From Rossellomorea sp. SC111 (GTDB lineage: Bacteria; Bacillota; Bacilli; Bacillales; Bacillaceae_B): DNA of 64,000 nucleotides. The stretch spans positions 62,001-126,000 of the forward strand of contig NZ_JANIOC010000005.1 in assembly GCF_024733565.1 (NCBI RefSeq). Reading direction: 5' to 3'. Below, piece by piece: positions 43,637 to 51,453 of this stretch. Position 1 is the first letter of the stretch. Each line of letters begins with the position of its first letter. The position numbers were made by a program, and so were the translations under genes. The notes below the pieces were generated by a model. It saw nothing but the letters and a program-made list of their open reading frames with translations. It ran no database searches and was not told where the DNA came from.

Positions 43637-44179
43637 ATGGTTGAAAAGAAAAATGAGACGCTGGAATGGATTAAAGCTCTAGTTATAGCTTTAGTTATTG
43701 TGTTTACTGTTCGAGCATTCTTATTTACACCTATTGTAGTTGATGGTGCTTCGATGAATACTACACTTCAAGACCACGAAAGAATGATTGTATCAAAATT
43801 AGGAGAACCAGAAAGATTTGATATTGTTGTCTTTCACGCAAATGAGAAACAAGACTATATTAAGCGTGTGATTGGTTTACCTGGGGATAAAATTGAGTAT
43901 AAAAATGACATTTTATATGTAAATGGAAAAGCGTATAAAGAACCATACTTAGATAAACAAAAGAAAAATATTAATGGTGCCCTAACGAAATCCTTTAAAT
44001 TGGAGGATACTGTTGTCGGACAAGCGACTGTACCAAAAGGTCATTTATTCGTTATGGGGGATAACAGAAGAAACAGTACAGATAGCAGACAAATAGGAGC
44101 AATTCCCATAGATGAGGTTGTGGGGACAACAAATATTGTTTTTTATCCAATTAAAGATATTAGGATAATTGAAAATTAG
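43637..44179 (+). CDS. Type I signal peptidase
   Basis: 180 aa. ATG 43637 is well spaced from GAGAGG; ATG 43628 is too close. One N-terminal helix, catalytic Ser in VDGASMNTTL and Lys in YIKRVIGLPGD, then GDNRRNSTDSR. Cleaves Sec signal peptides outside the membrane. A Sip gene as a lone accessory unit is notable but not unusual in Bacillaceae. Confidence 0.94.
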   Translation: MVEKKNETLEWIKALVIALVIVFTVRAFLFTPIVVDGASMNTTLQDHERMIVSKLGEPERFDIVVFHANEKQDYIKRVIGLPGDKIEYKNDILYVNGKAYKEPYLDKQKKNINGALTKSFKLEDTVVGQATVPKGHLFVMGDNRRNSTDSRQIGAIPIDEVVGTTNIVFYPIKDIRIIEN

Positions 44180-44207
44180 CGTTATTCAGTTATAGGGGAG
44201 TGATCCC

Positions 44208-44292
44208 GAGGATGAGCTTCCTTTTTGTTTGAAGTTTTTCTTGAGTAAACTGCTATATTTTGAAATAATTGGTATTAAGTTAAATGGCAGGA
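44208..44292 (+). repeat. Long repeat, copy 2
   Basis: GAGGATGAGCTT, TTTGAAGTTTTTCTTGAGTA, TATTTTGAAATAATTGGTAT, then TTAAATGGCAGG. Ends in a variant of the hairpin-element core. The gap 44180-44485 holds this, a diverged element start near 44184 and the copy at 44366. Confidence 0.8.
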
Positions 44293-44365
44293 TTCTGAGA
44301 TAAGCCACATTGGGACCAATTAGAATAACGTTAGAATCTGGTCGCTCGTCCTTGGGGAGATAGTT

Positions 44366-44401
44366 ATTTCATTAACGGGGCGATTGCTGAAGATTGGGCA
44401 A
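44366..44401 (+). repeat. Cassette-type element, partial
   Basis: TTTCATTAACGGGGCGATTG then CTGAAGATTGGGC. Confidence 0.55.
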
Positions 44402-44485
44402 CAGATATATTAAATGAAATGTTTTCTTCTAAATTGAAATTTTTGCTTCTGTCATTCATAAAAGTAAATAGCTAGGAGGGTGTTT

Positions 44486-44956
44486 ATGAAAAAATTATTC
44501 GTGTTTGTCGTGTTTTTGTTTTTAGCGGCTTGTGGGAACAGCGGAGATTCCAGTAGTCTTGAAAGCTTTGATAATTCAAATTTAAAAGAAGAACTTAATA
44601 GGGAAGCGTTTCAACCTATGTTGCCAACTAAAACTCCATTTGAAGTGATAGATGCACAGGTCAGTCATCCACCAAACCAAGATAATGTTTTGATGATAGA
44701 CTTTATGAGTTCAGGTAAAAGCAACCACATGGGATTGATGGTGGTAATGGGTAAAAATATTGAAAGCTCACTAATGGGATTCGAAGAGGTAAAGATAGGG
44801 GATATAAAGGGAAAATATGCTGTAAAAGATACTGAAGCAAAGATATTGAAATGGACTGAAAATGGTATTTCTTATGACCTTACTTATTTCGGGAAACAGT
44901 CAGAAAAAGAAATAACGAAAGAAGAGTTGATTAAGACGGCAGAATCATTTGAATAA
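44486..44956 (+). CDS. Lipoprotein of unknown function
   Basis: 156 aa. ATG 44486 six bases after AGGAGG. Lipobox LAAC (Cys at residue 16). The mature part has a DUF4367-like feel (PTKTPFEVIDAQV, ENGISYDLTYFG, KEELIKTAESF), a domain often used by sigma-factor or envelope-stress lipoproteins; tentative. Confidence 0.82.
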   Translation: MKKLFVFVVFLFLAACGNSGDSSSLESFDNSNLKEELNREAFQPMLPTKTPFEVIDAQVSHPPNQDNVLMIDFMSSGKSNHMGLMVVMGKNIESSLMGFEEVKIGDIKGKYAVKDTEAKILKWTENGISYDLTYFGKQSEKEITKEELIKTAESFE

Positions 44957-45344
44957 TGAGAGTGAAAAATGGGAATCTATAATGGGTTCCTTTGTTATGT
45001 TAAAGGGTCAATAACACTGAAGTTCAGCTAATTGAACACAATACAACTTTTTAGGAGGGATTATTAGAGTACGTCAGTCCTAAGTTTTATTGTGGGGTTT
45101 ATTTTGCCGTTGTCCATAGTAGCAGAGTTATTGTAGCCACTTCTATAAAGAAGAATAAAGAAGCTGAAATCGTTTTTTCTTTGTTCAGTTAAAGGGCAGG
45201 TTAATAAAAGATGAGGGTAGAAAGAAATTGATATTCTTTATCCTTAAAAAATACATCCATATGATCAATAAAAGAAGAGAAAATGTATAGTGATTGCACA
45301 AATACATATTCTAAATTGTAATGTTCAATATTGGAGGTTACCCA
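44957..45344. other. Gap with element copy and a decayed small gene
   Basis: Near 45055 an AGGAGGG is followed by two partial frames: SVLSFIVGFILPLSIVAELL, then, in another frame, VATSIKKNKEAEIVF. Joined by a frameshift they would make a small membrane protein without a normal start. An element core TTAAAGGGCAGGTTAATAA lies at 45189-45207, and a diverged one near 45005. Confidence 0.4.
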
Positions 45345-45752
45345 ATGAGGCAATTTAGAGTTTTCATTTGTCTTCTTCTACTAATGTCATTTGGATGCAC
45401 GGTATTTGCATCAGAAAGAGGGACCATAATTGTTTATAAAGGTGAAAGCGAGAATTGGTCAATAATTTCAAACGTTAATATTGTTGGAAATAATGTTGAA
45501 TATAAATATACAGTAAAATACAAAGGGGAAAACATTGATTCCATCGGAAGAGTAACATATCGACTTGATTCAATTGTAGGTTCCTTAGGAGGTGCTTCAA
45601 AATTAGATGCTACTTCTAACAATTCGAGAGCTGGCAAAATAATTGGTCGTGGCGGTGGAGGCAATATTGATTTAGTAAGTAAAGCCACTACTATTATTGC
45701 CAGAGTAGAATGGAACAACAAACTAGAGAGTTTTGAGCTGAAAAAGCAATAA
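45345..45752 (+). CDS. Small exported protein, unknown
   Basis: 135 aa. ATG 45345 after GGAGG. Signal peptide ends VFA; a Cys at SFGC is a poor lipobox. The mature part is predicted beta-rich with a Gly-rich stretch (IIGRGGGGNID). No family recognised. Confidence 0.75.
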   Translation: MRQFRVFICLLLLMSFGCTVFASERGTIIVYKGESENWSIISNVNIVGNNVEYKYTVKYKGENIDSIGRVTYRLDSIVGSLGGASKLDATSNNSRAGKIIGRGGGGNIDLVSKATTIIARVEWNNKLESFELKKQ

Positions 45753-45789
45753 ATATTGGTTCTGATGCCTTATTTTCTATCATTAATCT

Positions 45790-45866
45790 GGGGGCAATAA
45801 CTAAAGATCGGCTAATGATCCGGTTATTACCCTTCTTTTGTTATTAGGGGGATTAACAGAAAAAAG
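45790..45866 (+). repeat. Composite two-hairpin cassette element
   Basis: GGGGGCAATAACTAAAGATC ... GATCCGGTTATTACCC forms the first hairpin; TTATTAGGGGGATTAACAGAA is the second core (in parts). Confidence 0.75.
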
Positions 45867-45920
45867 TAACCCGAGGACAAAATGTAAAAGTCGCCAATTT
45901 GATTTGACGACTAAAAGGGA

Positions 45921-46364
45921 TTATCTATAAGGATTTTCATAACTGTGATATGAATTTCCTCCTTCAAGTGGTCTTTGAGTTTCTGCATCTATGATTGTAT
46001 GCTTCCAATACTCTTTATTTTTGGTTTGTACAAAAGAAGCGAGGAAATAAACTTGACGATCAGGATGTATAGAAGTTGCGAGCTCTTGTTTGGGTTGACC
46101 GCTATAATTTCCTGTTTTCTTTTCAAATGTCAATAATGCATCAGGTACTTCTTGATAAGACATTTTCTTTCTAACACTATATGCAGCATCCTTATACTCA
46201 ATATAATCTTTTTTGTTCATTTGTTGATAGAACGCATTTTCATTAGCAAACGATTTTTCATTGTTTGCAGGATATTCAAACTGTCTAGCCGAAGTTGGAA
46301 TTGATAAAGCATACAAACTTAAGGAAACCGCTAATAAAATTATAAACCTTTTCACTTTCTTCAC
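45921..46364 (-). CDS. Exported protein of unknown function
   Basis: 147 aa. Signal peptide MKKVKRF plus hydrophobic core ending PTSA. The rest is polar, with FYQQMNKKDYIEYKDAAY and a beta-rich tail. No family recognised. Minus-strand exception in the array; its ribosome binding site is GGAGG. Confidence 0.72.
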   Translation of the reverse strand: MKKVKRFIILLAVSLSLYALSIPTSARQFEYPANNEKSFANENAFYQQMNKKDYIEYKDAAYSVRKKMSYQEVPDALLTFEKKTGNYSGQPKQELATSIHPDRQVYFLASFVQTKNKEYWKHTIIDAETQRPLEGGNSYHSYENPYR

Positions 46365-46734
46365 CTCCAGTCTAATTATATTTTGTCAATTAATTAGCTG
46401 ATAATACATCTGATCTCACCAATTGTTACTTCTAGGTATCGCTTCCCTTCTTGATATTTCAGCAGAAAATTATTTTGGACTAACGAGCAGGTTAACGGAA
46501 AAAGTGAATAAAATAGGACATTTCATAAATAGTACCTTGTCTGAATAAGAATAGAATATAAAAGGTATGTAAAATATTTCAAAATCGAAGAATATTAAAA
46601 CTTTTAGTTATATTACAAAATAGGAAGCTTATCTTGAGTATAGAATTTCCGTTGTGTAAGAGTATAAATAATTTTTAATTGTACTCATATATTTTGTTGA
46701 AAGAATAGACTGCATATCATATGGGGGTTATGAT
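46365..46734. other. AT-rich gap with one element core
   Basis: At 46477-46502 GGACTAACGAGCAGGTTAAC is a variant of the hairpin element. The rest (to 46734) is very AT-rich and probably contains the promoter of the peptidase gene, but I cannot place it with confidence. Confidence 0.45.
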
Positions 46735-48156
46735 TTGAAGAATAGGTCTTTCCTTGTAATACTTTCTATTTTAGTATGTGTGATAGCATTTTGTTTGATT
46801 TTCCTAAGAGACTCAACCATACCGAGCAATAATAAAGAACAACCGTTTGTTTCTAAAGGGGTATTACCTGGAAGTAAGAGCTCCTATAATCTTTCGTTAA
46901 AGATGGATAAAGATGAAAAGGTTAGTGTGGAAGCAAAAATTGATATTACCAATATTTCTAAAGAAAAATGGGATCGGCTTGTTTTATATTTCATTCCGAA
47001 TGTATTCACAGAAGAAAATTCACCCTCATTAGATCATCCAGCATCTGTAAATATTAAAGATATCAAATTAAATGGAATAACTTCAAATTACTCCTTAGAA
47101 AAAGACACCCTAACCCTCCCCTTAAAAACACAACTGTCTCCGAATCACAATGTCAATGTTCAAATAGACTATGATTTTACAATGCCATCAGAGGGATTAA
47201 GATTTACAAAAGTCGGAGAAAGCCTTCACCTGGCCCAATGGTATCCTATGGTACCAACATATCGCAACGGGTGGAATAAACAAGAGTATCAATCAAGAGG
47301 TGAAACCTATCATACTCCCTTTAGTGATTTTCAATTAGATGTAGAAGTCCCACCTTCTTATACCATAGTTTCATCAAGTGAAGAAGATGACTTACTGAAT
47401 AACCAAGGGACAAAAATCAAAGTGAAAAATGAAAAAGAGATTTTCCTTGCTTTACTAAAAGATACCTTGATTTTTGATAAGACAACGACTATAAATAACG
47501 TGAATGTGCGTGTATTCAGTGATAAAGAAAGAGCTGATCAAGCTAATGAAGTGCTAGAAACTGCGGTAAAAGTTCTGGACTATTTTCAAAAAGAATTCGG
47601 ATCTTATACTGCAAAGGAGTTTGATGTAATCCTTGGTGGGCTTGGGATGGAGTACCCAGATGTAGTAACTGTGGGCTCTATTTATAGCTCTAAACCAGTA
47701 GACTCAGACTCATTAAGACGTATGGTTGTTCACGAGGTAGCACATCAGTGGTTCTATGGGATGGTTAGTAATGACCCGTATAACGATGCTTGGCTAGATG
47801 AGGGTCTAGCAGAAATTGCCACGCTTTTGTATTACGTTGATGAAGAGGAAGACGTTACTTTTGATTTTGGAGATCAATTTAGAGAAGAACTTAGTCTCCC
47901 CGTTAATCTTCCTTTAAACCGATACCCTAACAATACTCAAAGTTCTTATATTTATGGAAAAGCATCTTTGGGACTAGGGATGCTTTTTGAGAAGTATGGG
48001 GGAGAAGGAACAGCTAAGAAATTCCTTAAAACATACGTTGAAGAGTACAATTTCAAAGAAATTAACACCAGCGAGTTTGTAAGGTTTACTAAGCATTATT
48101 TTAACTTAGAGAATAATAAAGATTTTGAAGGATGGCTGGATTTGAATGAAGAATAA
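46735..48156 (+). CDS. M1-family zinc metallopeptidase, membrane-anchored
   Basis: 473 aa. TTG start after GGGGG. Signal anchor at residues 4-25. Zinc motif HEVAHQWFYG with the third ligand in DAWLDEGLAE (HExxH-x18-E), and YIYGKASLGLGMLFEKYGG typical of M1 enzymes. Short for an aminopeptidase because the C-terminal domain is missing, as in many Bacillus M1 homologs. It faces the outside and probably trims peptides. Confidence 0.92.
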   Translation: MKNRSFLVILSILVCVIAFCLIFLRDSTIPSNNKEQPFVSKGVLPGSKSSYNLSLKMDKDEKVSVEAKIDITNISKEKWDRLVLYFIPNVFTEENSPSLDHPASVNIKDIKLNGITSNYSLEKDTLTLPLKTQLSPNHNVNVQIDYDFTMPSEGLRFTKVGESLHLAQWYPMVPTYRNGWNKQEYQSRGETYHTPFSDFQLDVEVPPSYTIVSSSEEDDLLNNQGTKIKVKNEKEIFLALLKDTLIFDKTTTINNVNVRVFSDKERADQANEVLETAVKVLDYFQKEFGSYTAKEFDVILGGLGMEYPDVVTVGSIYSSKPVDSDSLRRMVVHEVAHQWFYGMVSNDPYNDAWLDEGLAEIATLLYYVDEEEDVTFDFGDQFREELSLPVNLPLNRYPNNTQSSYIYGKASLGLGMLFEKYGGEGTAKKFLKTYVEEYNFKEINTSEFVRFTKHYFNLENNKDFEGWLDLNEE

Positions 48157-48272
48157 ACTTTGTTTGTTCCTTTTTAGGAGTGTCACTGAACAAGTGGCCC
48201 CTTCAAGTAAAGGAGCAGTTTAGCAGTAGAAGGATAAAGGTAAGTCGCTATAAATATTGGAGGAAGATAACA

Positions 48273-48464
48273 ATGAAACAGGAGATTTTTAAAAGCTATA
48301 ACATTAACAGTGCGATTATGTTTTATGCTTTTGGATGCTTAATTTTTCTTAGTTTTGGTGTAGAAACTAATATTAAAAATCTGTTTATGCTTTTATGTTT
48401 TACTATTCTTTTTTGGTTAGTAACCTCCCTACAAGCATACAAAGATAAAAACAAAGACATATAA
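48273..48464 (+). CDS. Small two-helix membrane protein
   Basis: 63 aa from ATG 48273 after TTGGAGGA. Helices near residues 13-28 and 33-52, charged tail KDKNKD. Unknown. Confidence 0.72.
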   Translation: MKQEIFKSYNINSAIMFYAFGCLIFLSFGVETNIKNLFMLLCFTILFWLVTSLQAYKDKNKDI

Positions 48465-48473
48465 TAGTGCTAA

Positions 48474-48544
48474 TTTAAATAAAGGGAGCGTTTGCTGAAT
48501 ATGCAGTTGCCCTTTATTCAAGTAAAGGGCAGGAATGTTGAACA
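48474..48544 (+). repeat. Cassette-type element, GCGTTTGCTGAA subtype, complete
   Basis: AAAGGGAGCGTTTGCTGAAT, ATGCAGTTGCCC, TTTATTCAAGTAAAGGGCAG and GAATGTTGAA. Lies between two small membrane-protein genes. Confidence 0.8.
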
Positions 48545-48567
48545 ACGTTGATTAATGGAGGGATTAG

Positions 48568-48840
48568 ATGAGGGAAGGGAAACAAAGATTATATCTCAAT
48601 ATGATTTTTGGCTCAGTTGGATTGTTATTGGTTGCTTTAGCAGTAATGAGATATATTGCAGAAGGACTCAATAGTGGCAATAACGGTGGAGATCTAATAG
48701 TATTATTTGGTTTTATATTTACAATGAACTATGTTAATTTTCTTGAAGAAAAAGCTGGAGTAAGCAAAAAGATTACGTGGATTAGAGCCATCATCTCCAT
48801 AATTTTGTTATTTGTAATATCATATTATTTATTTTTCTAG
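48568..48840 (+). CDS. Small membrane protein, three helices
   Basis: 90 aa. GGAGGG ribosome binding site. Helices near residues 9-27, 43-58 and 68-89. Unknown function. Confidence 0.75.
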   Translation: MREGKQRLYLNMIFGSVGLLLVALAVMRYIAEGLNSGNNGGDLIVLFGFIFTMNYVNFLEEKAGVSKKITWIRAIISIILLFVISYYLFF

Positions 48841-48853
48841 TTATTATACATAC

Positions 48854-48931
48854 GGGGGCAATAACGGAAGATCCGCTAACTTGATCCGCCTATTACTATT
48901 ATTCAATTATTGGGCAGTATTGTGGAAGAAG
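48854..48931 (+). repeat. Composite two-hairpin cassette element
   Basis: GGGGGCAATAACGGAAGATC, TTGATCCGCCTATTACTATT, then ATTCAATTATTGGGCAG and TGTGGAAGAAG. Confidence 0.8.
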
Positions 48932-48966
48932 GGTCTTATTACTTTATTAACCTTGGAGGGTAATTT

Positions 48967-49401
48967 ATGTATCCACGAGCAAATACATTAGGAATAATTG
49001 TTAAGGGTAACTATCTTCTTTTAGAAGAGCAGAAAGGAAAGCACTCAAAAGGAGTAGGATTTTATTACCGCCCTATAGGCGGTACGATCGAACTCGGCGA
49101 GAGGTCAAATCAGACTTTAGTGAGAGAGTTTAGTGAGGAGTTAGGCGTTGAAATTATTGTCAGAAGATATATTTCCTGTATAGAAAATATTTTTAAAATA
49201 GACAAAAGCGTAGGGCACGAAATAACACAGATATATTTTGTGGATTTTAAAGATAGGAAATTATATCAGAAGGAACATTTTACAGTAACTGAAGGTAATA
49301 AGATTACTCGTGCAAAGTGGGTTTCCAAAGAAGAGATTTTTTCGGGCGAAAAGTTGCTTTATCCCCAAGAATTAATAGAATTACTAAAACAGCAAATTTA
49401 A
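48967..49401 (+). CDS. NUDIX hydrolase
   Basis: 144 aa. Nudix box GGTIELGERSNQTLVREFSE followed by ELGV. GGAGGG precedes the ATG. Different subfamily from the one at 36896, so not a recent duplicate. Substrate unknown. Confidence 0.92.
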   Translation: MYPRANTLGIIVKGNYLLLEEQKGKHSKGVGFYYRPIGGTIELGERSNQTLVREFSEELGVEIIVRRYISCIENIFKIDKSVGHEITQIYFVDFKDRKLYQKEHFTVTEGNKITRAKWVSKEEIFSGEKLLYPQELIELLKQQI

Positions 49402-49428
49402 ATTAATTATCGGGCGCTTATCCGGAAT

Positions 49429-49510
49429 AGGATGAGCTTTTTTGTTTAAAGTTTTTCTTGAGTAAGCTGCTCTATTTTGAAATAATTGGTATTAAGTTAA
49501 AAGGCAGGAT
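49429..49510 (+). repeat. Long repeat, copy 3
   Basis: AGGATGAGCTTTTTTGTTTA, AAGTTTTTCTTGAGTAAGCT, TTTTGAAATAATTGGTATTA, then AAAAGGCAGGATT. An element start (AATTATCGGGCGCTTATCCG) lies just before it at 49402. Confidence 0.8.
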
Positions 49511-49587
49511 TATTAAATAATAACTCAACAGAGGTCAGTTTGATTTATGTAATCAGTATCCTTAAGATACTCAGGTGGAGGGGGATT

Positions 49588-49833
49588 ATGGAAGCAAAAG
49601 AGAGCAGAAAATTTGATAATATATACCGTTTTATCTTGATCACTCATTTCACCCTACTAACAATAAATACTTTTTTCCTTGAAGAGGCATGGTTTGATTA
49701 CTTGTTTTATTTTTCAAGTCTATTATCGATTATTATCCTAACTATTTTAAGTATAAGGGAAAATAAAAAGGTTTCTGCTATCATACTATGCTTGCTGTTT
49801 ATTGGATATTTATTTGCATTTAATAGTATTTGA
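49588..49833 (+). CDS. Small membrane protein, three helices
   Basis: 81 aa from ATG 49588 after GGAGGGGG. Helices near residues 16-31, 35-57 and 62-80. Unknown function. Confidence 0.72.
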   Translation: MEAKESRKFDNIYRFILITHFTLLTINTFFLEEAWFDYLFYFSSLLSIIILTILSIRENKKVSAIILCLLFIGYLFAFNSI

Positions 49834-49912
49834 TTTAGAGTACACTAAATAGAAATAAGTTGTTCTGCTTAGGCGGAAATAGTTAAAAATTGATAGGGAA
49901 AAGCTTTTTCAT

Positions 49913-49944
49913 CTTTCCGTTAAAAGGCAGGTTAGTTGAATAAA
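49913..49944 (+). repeat. Cassette-type hairpin element
   Basis: TTTCCGTTAAAAGGCAGGTT then AGTTGAATAAA. Confidence 0.7.
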
Positions 49945-50018
49945 TCGAAACATAAACAATTTGGTTTCGTCTAAATAGTAAAAGGTTATTCAAAGAAAAG
50001 GGCCAGAGGTGGAATTTG

Positions 50019-50243
50019 ATGAATGTCTTGAGAGTAGGAATAAATATACTAATTCCTTTTCTAATACTATTCTTGGTTTTTGCTACTTGGATGGGTTATA
50101 TCGCTGAAGATATTAAGGATTTTTATAATTTTAAATGGGTTGCAATTATACTACTGGTAGCAGGATACATTCTTCAATTTTACAAGAATACAATTGGGCT
50201 AGTTCTCGTAGGGTTAAGTATTCTTAGCTGGTTTTTGATATAA
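50019..50243 (+). CDS. Small membrane protein, three helices
   Basis: 74 aa from ATG 50019 after AGAGGTGG. Hydrophobic throughout (NILIPFLILFLVFATWMGYI, WVAIILLVAGYIL, GLVLVGLSILSWFLI). Followed at 50248-50271 by a diverged element core TTCAAGTAAAGGGGTAGG. Confidence 0.72.
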   Translation: MNVLRVGINILIPFLILFLVFATWMGYIAEDIKDFYNFKWVAIILLVAGYILQFYKNTIGLVLVGLSILSWFLI

Positions 50244-50299
50244 ACACAATGTTCAAGTAAAGGGGTAGGACATAAAAGGTTCGTGAAAGGATTTATATT

Positions 50300-50510
50300 A
50301 TGAAAAGTAAAAAAAAACAGAAAACGTAATATAATTCAGTGGATTGCTTATGCAATTGTAATGCTTACTCTTCTTATTAAAATAGTGTTATTTATTTCAG
50401 GAGTATCCCAGAGTTTAGCGTACAGTACACTTGATTTAATATCTTGGACAGGGCTTGGCTTAGGATTTATCTTATTACTGATTTCCTACTTGTATCCAAA
50501 GAACGCCTAG
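50300..50510 (+). pseudogene. Small membrane protein gene frameshifted in an A9 tract
   Basis: AAAGG, nine bases, ATG 50300: MKSKKK, then nine consecutive A (50309-50317) throw the frame to a stop at 50329. With eight A the frame continues as NRKRNIIQWIAYAIVMLTLL ... LISYLYPKNA to TAG 50510, a 69-70 aa protein with two membrane helices. Transcriptional slippage or phase variation could restore it; otherwise it is a pseudogene or a sequencing error. Confidence 0.7.
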
Positions 50511-50605
50511 AAAACACCACGCATAGTTCAATTGAAAATGGCTTCCCACATTGTACACAATAAGCTTTTTTTGTGTATGAAAATAGATTGAGAGTTATTC
50601 ATTAT

Positions 50606-50640
50606 ATAATTGGTATTAAGTTAAAGGGCAGGTTAATGGA
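50606..50640 (+). repeat. Hairpin element with the end of the long repeat
   Basis: ATAATTGGTATTAAGTTAAA, GGGCAGGTTAATGG. Shows that the long repeat is an extended form of the element. Confidence 0.75.
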
Positions 50641-50708
50641 TTAATTCTCAAGAAAATCATTAGGTTGTCTCTAAAAATATTCTAAATAGTCTAAGGAGGG
50701 GAGTTGGA

Positions 50709-50891
50709 TTGAAAAACAAGTTAACAAAATCCCGAACAGATAAGTCAATAAGCGGTGTTTGTGGAGGAATAGCAGAATATTTCGGTATTTCTTCTTTGGG
50801 AGTAAGGTTAATATTTCTTTTATTACCTGCTAATATACTTATCTATATAATTCTTGTTAATACAATGCATGACAGTCCCCGATCATTATAA
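50709..50891 (+). CDS. PspC-domain membrane protein
   Basis: 60 aa. TTG start after AGGAGGGG. SRTDKSISGVCGGIAEYFGI is the PspC signature; one membrane helix follows. Such minimal PspC proteins are common envelope-stress-linked proteins of Bacillaceae. Confidence 0.9.
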   Translation: MKNKLTKSRTDKSISGVCGGIAEYFGISSLGVRLIFLLLPANILIYIILVNTMHDSPRSL

Positions 50892-50906
50892 TTCCTTAAA
50901 TATCTT

Positions 50907-50937
50907 ACTCAAGGTTAAGGGGCAGGTTAGCGAAACG
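50907..50937 (+). repeat. Cassette-type hairpin element (right-most plus-strand copy)
   Basis: ACTCAAGGTTAAGGGGCAGG then TTAGCGAAAC. Confidence 0.7.
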
Positions 50938-50988
50938 TATATGAGTTGTTTAACGTTAGAGGTTTTGAATTGCTTGGGGGTGAACTTA

Positions 50989-51414
50989 TTGAAAATTAAG
51001 TCACGGAAAGATTGGTGGTTATCCATCATCGTTTGGACATCGATGGTATTCGCTATTGGAAGTGGTCTTTATGCACTTATTGATAAAACACCTAATACCT
51101 TGGATTTAATCATTACTTTTACTCTTTGTGTTATTCTGCCATTATTTATATTGTGGATGTGGGTAACGACCTATTATGTTGTAGACGAGAGCAACTTAAC
51201 CATTAGGTTTGGTCCTTTTAAAAAGATTATTCCGTTAGACACGGTAAAGTCTGTACGAAAAACGACAAACCCGATATCAAGTCCTGCGTTGTCGCTAAAA
51301 AGGCTTGAGATTGTGTACGGTTACTATGACACCGTGCTCATTTCTCCCATTCATAGAGATGAGTTCATTGAAATCCTTTCCAAGCGGTGTAAGAATATCG
51401 AAATTATAGCTTAG
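50989..51414 (+). CDS. PH-domain membrane protein (DUF1200/YyaB-like)
   Basis: 141 aa. TTG 50989 after GGGGGTG; the longer frame upstream crosses the hairpin element and is not credible. Two membrane helices (residues 11-30 and 40-60), then a bacterial PH domain (YYVVDESNLTIRFGPFKKII, PLDTVKSVRKT). Confidence 0.85.
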   Translation: MKIKSRKDWWLSIIVWTSMVFAIGSGLYALIDKTPNTLDLIITFTLCVILPLFILWMWVTTYYVVDESNLTIRFGPFKKIIPLDTVKSVRKTTNPISSPALSLKRLEIVYGYYDTVLISPIHRDEFIEILSKRCKNIEIIA

Positions 51415-51453
51415 TTTTTTAAAAAATATAGAGTGATATAGAGGTAGAATCAT

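Noticed and set aside
34181-50937. CRISPR array
   Set aside because: The repeats are separated by genes, vary in arm sequence and lack regular spacers.
34181-50937. Plain rho-independent terminators as explanation of the elements
   Set aside because: Most copies lack a T run, several coexist with a separate terminator (38281, 41512), and the G-rich centre is conserved beyond pairing.
50854-50988. N-terminal extension of the PH-domain gene
   Set aside because: It crosses the hairpin element at 50907 and overlaps the pspC-like gene; TTG 50989 has the ribosome binding site.
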